From Woeseia sp. (GTDB taxonomy: Bacteria; Pseudomonadota; Gammaproteobacteria; Steroidobacterales; Woeseiaceae), in the NCBI GenBank assembly GCA_018701055.1, contig JABIUH010000022.1, positions 1-21,617 of the forward strand: a stretch of DNA of 21,617 nucleotides, written 5' to 3'. The position numbers and the translations under genes are program-made. Below the pieces are notes generated by a model. It was not told the origin of the DNA. It ran no database searches and saw only the letters and a program-made list of their open reading frames with translations. This document shows positions 15,338 through 21,617 of this stretch, piece after piece; the stretch's first letter is position 1, and each line of letters starts with the position of its first letter.

Positions 15338-16980
15338 GCTTCTGCAACTCGCGGCAAACGGTCTTTATTCGCCAGCACGGCGGCACGAATGAAACTCGTA
15401 AACAATGGATGACCATCACGTGGGTTTGACGTGAATTCCGGATGAAATTGGCTCGCGACAAACCAGGGATGCGCCGGTATCTCCACCATTTCCACGAGAT
15501 CATCGACCGACAAACCTGAAAAACGCATGCCCGCGGCGGCGAGCCGATCACGATAGTGATTGTTCACTTCGTAGCGATGCCGATGCCGCTCGTGGACCGT
15601 GCCAGCGCCGTAGATCGACGCCACCATAGAACCCTCTTCGAGTAGAATCTCCTGCGCTCCGAGGCGCATCGTACCGCCCATCGCCGAGTTTTCGCTGCGC
15701 TCTTCGCGCTCGCCGGCACTGGTTTCCCATTCGGTGATCAATGCAACGACCGGGTGTTCTGTGCCGCGCTGAAACTCTGTGCTGTGGGCACCCTCAAGTG
15801 TGGCGAGATTGCGTGCGGCTTCGATCACTGCCACCTGCATGCCAAGGCAAATTCCAAGGTAGGGAACATCGTTTTCGCGAGCATACTGAACCGCCGCAAC
15901 TTTGCCTTCGATACCCCGATCGCCAAAACCGCCCGGCACAACGATGCCATCCATCGCGCGCAGGCAATCGCTACCATTGTCTTCGATATCCTGGGATTCA
16001 ACATAGTGAATATTGACCCGCGTGCCACTATGAATACCACCGTGCAACAGCGCCTCACTCAATGAAATGTAAGCGTCCCGAAGACCCATATACTTGCCAA
16101 CCATGGCGATATTGACCTCGGCAACTGGATTCTTCTTCGCCTCCACGATTTCCTGCCACTCACTGAGATTTGCCGGTGGCAGATCCAACTTAAGCTGTTC
16201 AGCAACGATATCGCCCAGTCCCTGCGCATGCAGAATGGCAGGAATCTTGTATAAATCGTCTACGTCATAGGCTGAAATAACTGCCCGCTCCTGAACATTG
16301 GTGAAAAGAGCGATTTTCCGGCGTTGCTCATCCGGTAGCATTTTTTCGGATCGACAGACCAGGATGTCAGGCTGAATACCGATGGACCGGATTTCCTTGA
16401 CCGAGTGCTGTGTGGGTTTCGTTTTGATTTCACCGGAAGTCGCTATGAAGGGCACGAGCGTCAGATGTACATAGACAACGCGATCCTTGCCCAATTCGAT
16501 ACCCATCTGTCGGATTGCCTCGAGGAACGGCAAAGATTCGATATCACCGACGGTACCGCCAATTTCAACCAGGCAAATATCCGCATTGTTAGCGCCTTTC
16601 TTGACGCTATCCTTTATCTCGTTAGTGATATGAGGAATGACCTGAACCGTTGCGCCGAGATAATCCCCGCGGCGTTCTTTGCCAATCACCGTTTCATAAA
16701 TGCGACCGGTCGTGAAATTGCTATTGCGGCCACAGGTTGTGCGGACAAATCGTTCATAGTGCCCAAGGTCCAAATCGGTTTCAGTGCCGTCCTCTGTGAC
16801 GAAAACCTCACCATGCTGAAAGGGACTCATCGTCCCAGGATCAACATTTATATATGGATCGAGTTTGATCATGCTAATCGATAAACCGCGAGATTCCAGG
16901 ATAGCGCCAAGGCAAGCCGACGTAATGCCCTTGCCAAGTGATGACACAACGCCACCGGTAATAAATACATACGAAGTCAT
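15334..16980 (-). CDS. pyrG: CTP synthase
   Basis: CTP synthase aminates UTP with glutamine and ATP in the cytoplasm. The product has 548 residues (E. coli 545). The N-terminal amidoligase begins MTSYVFITGGVVSSLGKGI with the P-loop-like GGVVSSLGKG; the C-terminal class I glutamine amidotransferase has YLGICLGMQ (nucleophilic Cys) and SQFHPEF (His/Glu of the triad). ATG 16980 has no strong ribosome binding site. The 211-bp leader toward tilS is the longest clear gap of the operon and holds a foldable element (17019-17083). The stop overlaps the kdsA start by four bases. Confidence 0.98.
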   Translation of the reverse strand: MTSYVFITGGVVSSLGKGITSACLGAILESRGLSISMIKLDPYINVDPGTMSPFQHGEVFVTEDGTETDLDLGHYERFVRTTCGRNSNFTTGRIYETVIGKERRGDYLGATVQVIPHITNEIKDSVKKGANNADICLVEIGGTVGDIESLPFLEAIRQMGIELGKDRVVYVHLTLVPFIATSGEIKTKPTQHSVKEIRSIGIQPDILVCRSEKMLPDEQRRKIALFTNVQERAVISAYDVDDLYKIPAILHAQGLGDIVAEQLKLDLPPANLSEWQEIVEAKKNPVAEVNIAMVGKYMGLRDAYISLSEALLHGGIHSGTRVNIHYVESQDIEDNGSDCLRAMDGIVVPGGFGDRGIEGKVAAVQYARENDVPYLGICLGMQVAVIEAARNLATLEGAHSTEFQRGTEHPVVALITEWETSAGEREERSENSAMGGTMRLGAQEILLEEGSMVASIYGAGTVHERHRHRYEVNNHYRDRLAAAGMRFSGLSVDDLVEMVEIPAHPWFVASQFHPEFTSNPRDGHPLFTSFIRAAVLANKDRLPRVAEA

Positions 16981-17018
16981 AAGCTAGCCAATTGGTTTTA
17001 GTCGTCGGGAAAAACAAA

Positions 17019-17083
17019 GAGTCGGAACGAAGACACACGTCTCGTGCAAATTTGCGCACGAAATTATGTACTTAATCCGACTC
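17019..17083. promoter_or_regulatory. Cloverleaf-like foldable element in the pyrG leader
   Basis: GAGTCGG (17019-17025) pairs with CCGACTC (17077-17083) over 7 bp. Inside are three short stems: AGAC/GTCT (17031-17034 with 17039-17042), CGTGC/GCACG (17043-17047 with 17056-17060) and ATTA/TAAT (17063-17066 with 17073-17076). Both strands can fold this way. On the minus strand the closing stem is followed almost at once by TTTGTTTTT, then about 25 bases to the pyrG ATG. It may be a terminator for tilS, an attenuator of pyrG, or a protein-binding site. It lacks tRNA T-loop and D-loop sequences. The rest of the 16981-17191 gap shows one further hairpin (17127-17147, CCGTC/GACGG). Confidence 0.4.
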
Positions 17084-17191
17084 GGAAGAAGCCATCTGCA
17101 AGGTTTCTGTGGTTTCTTTATTAGACCCGTCGTTTGATTAAAGACGGTGTTGAAAGTTAGCAGATCGCTGCAATCTTCTCAATGCGAACAA

Positions 17192-18517
17192 TCATTTTAG
17201 TGTCGGTGCATCACGCCAATCAATCCGAAATCCGGGCTCTGCTCGACAGTGCGCATCCACCCACAAATCGGCCACCGCAACCAAACGTTCGCCCACATAA
17301 AATAGAGGTAACTTCGAGCGCATCCAAGGTAATACATCTGATTCTTGAAGCAACTTCTTAAGTTTTCTGGTGCCTCCCGACGGTTCGATGCGCAAGGTCT
17401 CACCACCGCAACGGAAGCGAAGTTCAAGCCCTTGCTCGACAAGATCCGGCGCGATGCCATAACTCATGGTTGGTACTACAGACAAAGCGCCCAATCCTGG
17501 CCCTAACTCGAGCGGCGCGGACGCCTTCGTGACAATGCCCGTTACTGGCGGAGCAGCCGGTTCTGCTTCCGGGAGAATGAAAATCTCATCACGGAAACGC
17601 CTGACTTCTGCGCCCGCCCAAGATACCAAGGGTTGTCGGTCCGCATCTGCCGGAATTAGCTCAGTAAGAATTTGCTCAAGGCGCGTAGCAGGCGCTGATG
17701 GCAATACAGACAAGCGAATCGCGTGGCGCAATAAATTTCGTTGCCGTGGCTGCGAAAGCGTTTGTAATGCCGTGATGTTAAGGCGATCACAACGGCCAAC
17801 GCTGGCGAGATCGATAGCGGCGAGATCAACCAGACCGTCGTTCGACTCACCCTGAAGCTCAGCACTTCGTGCAAGCTGTCTGGCGACCGCCGGCCAGCGT
17901 TCTGTTAGCCGCGGTAGGATTTCATGGCGTAGGAAATTTCTGTCGAAGCGTGTGTCCATATTTGACGGATCATCGAGCCATGACAACTGATGGCTGGTCG
18001 CATAGTCGCGTATGGCGTCCGACGATACGTCGCGCAACGGGCGCAATAGTCGCCCTGCTCCCAGGCGCTGACTCATTCCAATGCCGGCTAGACCCGCCGG
18101 GCCACTGCCACGCATCAAGTTCAACAGTAACGTTTCAGCCTGATCGCTCTGATGATGTGCGCTTAGCAGAAAATCACCGGGGCTCAGCAGCGTCGATAAT
18201 TCAGCATAGCGGGCATCCCTTGCTGCCGCCTCTAGACTGACACCATCCGCATTAACCACGACCGTTCGGCAGATGAAATCGAGATCGAGTTTTTCGACTG
18301 TTTGGCGACAGTTTTCCGCCCAACCATCTGCGTCATCGTGTAGACCGTGATTGATATGTACCGCAACAACTGGCGTCTGGGATTCTACGTTCGCAAGCGC
18401 ATGCAGAAGGACAGCGGAATCCATACCCCCACTGAATGCAACGAGCCAGCGCGCGACATCCTGTTCGGCCGTCAGCGACCCGAGTGTGTGTAGTAGTTGT
18501 TGCGAATCGAAGGACAT
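17192..18517 (-). CDS. tilS: tRNA(Ile)-lysidine synthetase
   Basis: TilS adds lysine to C34 of the CAU-anticodon tRNA-Ile so that it reads AUA. The product has 441 residues (E. coli 432). The N-type ATP pyrophosphatase PP-loop SGGMDS is at 29-34, and HINHGLHDDADGW and LLSAHHQSDQAETLLLNLMRGSG follow as family motifs. RNFLRHEILPRL marks the substrate-binding region, and the C-terminal TilS domain contains SGGTRKLKKLLQE. ATG 18517 is used; its ribosome binding site is weak. It follows accA after about 80 bp that contain an inverted repeat. Confidence 0.95.
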   Translation of the reverse strand: MSFDSQQLLHTLGSLTAEQDVARWLVAFSGGMDSAVLLHALANVESQTPVVAVHINHGLHDDADGWAENCRQTVEKLDLDFICRTVVVNADGVSLEAAARDARYAELSTLLSPGDFLLSAHHQSDQAETLLLNLMRGSGPAGLAGIGMSQRLGAGRLLRPLRDVSSDAIRDYATSHQLSWLDDPSNMDTRFDRNFLRHEILPRLTERWPAVARQLARSAELQGESNDGLVDLAAIDLASVGRCDRLNITALQTLSQPRQRNLLRHAIRLSVLPSAPATRLEQILTELIPADADRQPLVSWAGAEVRRFRDEIFILPEAEPAAPPVTGIVTKASAPLELGPGLGALSVVPTMSYGIAPDLVEQGLELRFRCGGETLRIEPSGGTRKLKKLLQESDVLPWMRSKLPLFYVGERLVAVADLWVDAHCRAEPGFRIDWRDAPTLK

Positions 18518-18563
18518 GTGCTCGAACAGCCCTGACTTAAAATACTAGTCCGCGATATGCGAA

Positions 18564-18600
18564 CTGGTGGTCCAACAAGGTAGGATTGATGGACCACTAG
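18564..18600. repeat. Inverted repeat over the accA stop codon
   Basis: CTGGTGGTCCA (18564-18574) faces TGGACCACTAG (18590-18600) across a 15-base loop. The core GTGGTCCA/TGGACCAC is a perfect 8-bp stem; on the plus strand it extends to 11 bp with one G-U pair. The accA TAG is inside the right arm. No T-run follows on the minus strand, so it is not a classic intrinsic terminator; it could stabilise the accA 3' end or reduce readthrough to tilS. Confidence 0.45.
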
Positions 18601-19556
18601 CCTTCCTTGTATTGCCCAAATCCACTCAGCCGTTGCTGGCGAGATTCGAGCAATTGCTCGGTATCGAGTTGATCCAGGTCAGCTAAATGTTTGATCAGTG
18701 CATTGCGAATCACTTCGGCCGTGGCAGCGAGATCCCGGTGAGCGGCGCCGAGCGGCTCAGCCAATACTTCGTCCACCAAACCAAAGTCGCTCAGACTACT
18801 GGCCGTAATTCGCATCGCCTCCGCTGCGTCTTCGGCCTTATCAGCGCTTTTCCACAAAATAGAAGCACAACCTTCGGGAGAGATGACCGAATAGACGCTG
18901 TATTGCAGCATCAGCAGGCGATCACCGACGCCGATCGCGAGCGCGCCTCCGGACCCGCCTTCGCCAATAACAACGCTGATAATCGGGGTGCGTAATTTAG
19001 CCATCAAGAACAGGCTGTGCGCGATCGCCTCGCTCTGACCTCTTTCCTCTGCTCCGAGTCCGGGATAAGCACCAGGTGTGTCGATAAAAGTCACAATCGG
19101 CAGGGAAAACTTCTGCGCCATTTTCATGAGTCGTTGCGCTTTACGGTAGCCTTCTGGTTTTGGCATACCGTAATTCCGTCGGACACGTTCTTTCGTATCG
19201 CGACCCTTTTGATGGCCGATAAACATCACTGCACGTCCATCAAGTCGTCCAATGCCACCAATGATGGCCGGATCATCGGCGTACATTCGATCCCCGTGTA
19301 ATTCCTGAAAATCGGGCGCGATTGCGGCGATATAATCCGCCGTGTATGGCCGCATCGGATGCCTTGCAACCTGTGCAATCTGCCACGCATTCAGTTTGCC
19401 AAAAATGCTGGCCGTTAATGATGCGCTCTTAGATTTGAGCCGCGTGATCTCTTCACTAATGTTGATCTCGGAATCGTCGCCAACATAGCGAAGTTCGTCG
19501 ATCTTGGCCTCAAGCTCGGCGATTGGCTGTTCAAATTCGAGAAACTTCAGATCCAT
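18597..19556 (-). CDS. accA: Acetyl-CoA carboxylase, carboxyltransferase alpha subunit
   Basis: AccA pairs with AccD to transfer CO2 from carboxybiotin to acetyl-CoA, the first step of fatty acid synthesis. The 319-residue product matches the E. coli length. It starts MDLKFLEFEQPIAELEAKI, then shows ARHPMRPYTADYI, FIDTPGAYPGLGAEERGQSE and VIGEGGSGGALAIGVGD with the Gly-rich CoA/biotin oxyanion loops, and SPEGCASILWK. ATG 19556 has no visible ribosome binding site. It follows dnaE by 76 bp, as in many gammaproteobacteria. Confidence 0.97.
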   Translation of the reverse strand: MDLKFLEFEQPIAELEAKIDELRYVGDDSEINISEEITRLKSKSASLTASIFGKLNAWQIAQVARHPMRPYTADYIAAIAPDFQELHGDRMYADDPAIIGGIGRLDGRAVMFIGHQKGRDTKERVRRNYGMPKPEGYRKAQRLMKMAQKFSLPIVTFIDTPGAYPGLGAEERGQSEAIAHSLFLMAKLRTPIISVVIGEGGSGGALAIGVGDRLLMLQYSVYSVISPEGCASILWKSADKAEDAAEAMRITASSLSDFGLVDEVLAEPLGAAHRDLAATAEVIRNALIKHLADLDQLDTEQLLESRQQRLSGFGQYKEG

Positions 19557-19621
19557 AGTGATTGGGTCGCATACCAGTCAGACAAATTCGCCATTGCCCT
19601 TCAACGAAAGACCGTGGCGTC

Positions 19622-19644
19622 GAAATGAGACTCTACCTCATTTC
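19622..19644. repeat. 8-bp hairpin spanning the dnaE stop codon
   Basis: GAAATGAG (19622-19629) and CTCATTTC (19637-19644) are perfect inverted arms with a 7-base loop that contains the dnaE TAG. The stem is A/T-rich and no U-run follows on the minus strand, so termination would be weak. It may be incidental. Confidence 0.35.
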
Positions 19645-21617
19645 TGCATTGGGTGCGTAAACCATTCGCACGCTGTTTTGTCCTAGCAATTCCGCTAACT
19701 TATCGCGTAATTCGCGACTGGGTCTAACCTTCCAGTCTGGGCCGAGGTTCAAGCGTGCCGCGGCATCCTCACCGGTGTATTGCACCGCAACATCGCAGGA
19801 TCCTTCCCGGTATGGCAGCAGCACGTCGTGCAATCGATGCAGGAGCGCGGGACCTTGCCCGTTCGGCGCAACATTCAAAATCATGTGCCGCGCCCGACTC
19901 TCAATGACCCGATCGATTGGGACAATGGTTTTCGCGTTTACTTGCCAGGCACCCATGAAGTCATCAAAACGTAGACCGCCGTTTACGACGACGATTTCGT
20001 CTTTACTCAGGAGGTGTCGAAACTCCTGGAATGCTTCGGAAAACAGGCTGACCTCCAAACGGCCGGAGTCATCATCCAGGACAACCGTTACGCGGTTACC
20101 GCGTTTGCGGATGTCCATTATCAAGCCGGCAACCGTGACCTCACGTCGCGGCTGGCGATAATTACGTTCGCCGGTAGACGTCTCTGGCGCAGGCTCTGAA
20201 GAAATATCCGCCAGGTTGCGATCGACCAGATAACGACTGTCGCGACGAACTGCATCGAAAGGGTGTCCGGTAAGGTAAAGCCCAAGCGCCTCTTTTTCCT
20301 TCATCAACAGTTCCCGCTCCGTCCATTCTGCCAAACGCGGTCCTGACGATACGGTTTCAACAACGGCAGGCTCGGCAAGACCGAACATATCGTTTTGCCC
20401 GGCGGCCTTCGCCCGTGCTTCCTGGTCTGCCCCTTTTATAGCATCCGGTAGCTCCTGAATTAATTGACGACGGGACACACCAAAGTCATCCATCGCGCCC
20501 GATTTAATCATCGCTTCAAGCGAGCGACGGTTCATGCGATCTGTGTCGACGCGGCGGCAGAACTCCGTCAGAGATTGATACGAACCAACATTTTCACGTT
20601 CATCAATGACGGCATCGACAACGTTACGTCCAACGCCCTTGATCGCACCTAATCCATAGAGAATTGAGGATTCATCGGCAACGCTGAAGTGATAGGCCGA
20701 GCGATCGATACTCGGTACAAGCATGTTCAACCCCAGCTTGCGGCAGTCATCTTTGACCATGACCAGTCGATCAGTATTGTCCAGATCAGCGCTCATCGCG
20801 GCCGCCATGAACGCCGCTGGAAAGTGGGCTTTCAGATACGCCGTCTGATAGGACAACAATGCGTACGCGGCAGAATGTGATTTATTGAATCCGTAACCGA
20901 CAAACTTTTCCATCAAGTCGAAAATGCGCGTCGCAGTCCGCTCTTCAACGCCACGTTCAACCGATCCGTTGACAAAAACTTCGCGCTGCTTGGCCATCTC
21001 CTCGGCCTTTTTCTTGCCCATCGCCCGACGTAGCAAATCGGCGCCGCCGAGCGTGTACCCCGCCAGAACCTGCGCAATTTGCATGACCTGCTCCTGATAC
21101 AGAATCACGCCATAAGTCGGTTCCAGCACCGTCGTCAGATCGGGGTGCAAATAATCTATGTCCAATTTATTGGCGTCGTGCTTTCGCGAAACGAAATCAT
21201 CAACCATGCCGGACTGGAGCGGCCCAGGTCGGAATAAAGCAACAAGCGCAACCAGATCATCGAACTGATCCGGTTTCAGCCGCTTAACCAAATCCCGCAT
21301 GCCCGGCGATTCCAGTTGAAATACACCACGCGTTTTACAAGCCTGCAGAAGCGCAAACGTTTTCTGGTCATCCATCGGAATATTCGTGATATCGAGATTC
21401 AGGTCCGGATGATTCGCGTTGATCGTTCGCACAGCCCAATCGATGATAGTGAGCGTCTTTAAACCGAGAAAATCGAACTTAACGAGTCCCGCCGCTTCGA
21501 CGTCATCTTTATCTAGCTGCGTGACCGTATTTTCGCCGGCTTCCTCACAATAAAGTGGCGTGAAATCAGTGAGCTTACTGGGAGCGATGACAACACCACC
21601 AGCGTGTTTGCCGGCGT
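19633..21617 (-). CDS. dnaE: DNA polymerase III alpha subunit, C-terminal part (5' end outside window)
   Basis: The frame is open to the window edge and gives 660 residues, about 57% of a usual DnaE (E. coli 1160). The visible part begins AGKHAGGVVIAP in the polymerase palm. LVKFDFLGL carries what should be the third catalytic Asp (E. coli Asp555). The fingers region is seen as FRPGPLQSGMVDDF, YQEQVMQIAQVL and GYGFNKSHSAAYAL. A tandem helix-hairpin-helix (GIGAIKGVG-like, here GLGAIKGVG), the beta-clamp-binding motif QNDMFGL, and an OB fold (VTVAGLIMDIRKRGNRVTVV) follow. The PHP domain and first two catalytic Asp residues lie beyond 21617. The C terminus is EMR. Confidence 0.97.
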   Translation of the reverse strand, partial: AGKHAGGVVIAPSKLTDFTPLYCEEAGENTVTQLDKDDVEAAGLVKFDFLGLKTLTIIDWAVRTINANHPDLNLDITNIPMDDQKTFALLQACKTRGVFQLESPGMRDLVKRLKPDQFDDLVALVALFRPGPLQSGMVDDFVSRKHDANKLDIDYLHPDLTTVLEPTYGVILYQEQVMQIAQVLAGYTLGGADLLRRAMGKKKAEEMAKQREVFVNGSVERGVEERTATRIFDLMEKFVGYGFNKSHSAAYALLSYQTAYLKAHFPAAFMAAAMSADLDNTDRLVMVKDDCRKLGLNMLVPSIDRSAYHFSVADESSILYGLGAIKGVGRNVVDAVIDERENVGSYQSLTEFCRRVDTDRMNRRSLEAMIKSGAMDDFGVSRRQLIQELPDAIKGADQEARAKAAGQNDMFGLAEPAVVETVSSGPRLAEWTERELLMKEKEALGLYLTGHPFDAVRRDSRYLVDRNLADISSEPAPETSTGERNYRQPRREVTVAGLIMDIRKRGNRVTVVLDDDSGRLEVSLFSEAFQEFRHLLSKDEIVVVNGGLRFDDFMGAWQVNAKTIVPIDRVIESRARHMILNVAPNGQGPALLHRLHDVLLPYREGSCDVAVQYTGEDAAARLNLGPDWKVRPSRELRDKLAELLGQNSVRMVYAPNAEMR

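Noticed and set aside
17019..17083. A tRNA gene, suggested by the cloverleaf-like pairing.
   Set aside because: There is no T-loop consensus, no D-loop GG, an 8-base middle loop and only 4-bp side arms, so it is not a functional tRNA.
1..21617. CRISPR arrays, prophage, integrase or toxin-antitoxin modules.
   Set aside because: No regularly spaced direct repeats, integrase, phage structural genes or paired small toxin/antitoxin frames were recognised on either strand.

Overview
The window looks like a stretch of core chromosome from a gammaproteobacterium of moderate G+C. The minus-strand order dnaE-accA-tilS-pyrG-kdsA-eno-ftsB-truD, and then surE-pcm-yqaA-nlpD, is the classic gammaproteobacterial arrangement. 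The block rpfE-recJ-prfB-lysS matches what I recall of the Xanthomonas rpf region. I would place the organism in or near the Xanthomonadales/Chromatiales/Woeseiales part of the class, but the window alone cannot fix the lineage. Nineteen complete or nearly complete genes and two genes cut by the window edges are supported. All but three are on the minus strand.

Layout, left to right. Positions 1-144 are the 3' end of a plus-strand amidohydrolase. A REP-like inverted doublet (about 222-300) separates it from the convergent lysS. Leftward-reading lysS, prfB (with the canonical +1 programmed frameshift), recJ and an RpfE-like protein follow. A 72-bp inverted-repeat element sits between recJ and rpfE and supplies the last codons of rpfE. 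Across a 120-bp divergent gap is a small plus-strand Mth938-like gene. It converges on nlpD, which follows yqaA, pcm and surE. A second divergent gap separates surE from a plus-strand Smr-domain gene, which converges on a BaiN/HI0933-type flavoprotein. Upstream of the flavoprotein are a six-cysteine protein of unknown function and about 300 bp without a convincing gene. Then come truD, ftsB, eno, kdsA, pyrG, tilS, accA and the C-terminal 57% or so of dnaE.

Functions are housekeeping: replication and repair (dnaE, recJ), translation (lysS, prfB, tilS, truD), lipid and LPS precursor synthesis (accA, kdsA), CTP synthesis (pyrG), glycolysis (eno), division and cell-wall hydrolysis control (ftsB, nlpD), protein and nucleotide repair (pcm, surE). 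Overlapping stop/start pairs (pyrG-kdsA, ftsB-truD, surE-pcm, prfB-lysS abutting) suggest translational coupling.

I did not see a new defence, secretion or biosynthetic system. The points worth a second look are small-scale: a cloverleaf-like foldable element in the pyrG leader, two dispersed-repeat-like elements, a Cys-type (metal-dependent) KdsA signature, absence of ispD/ispF and rpoS from their usual sites, and an uncharacterised six-cysteine protein with a near-perfect ribosome binding site.
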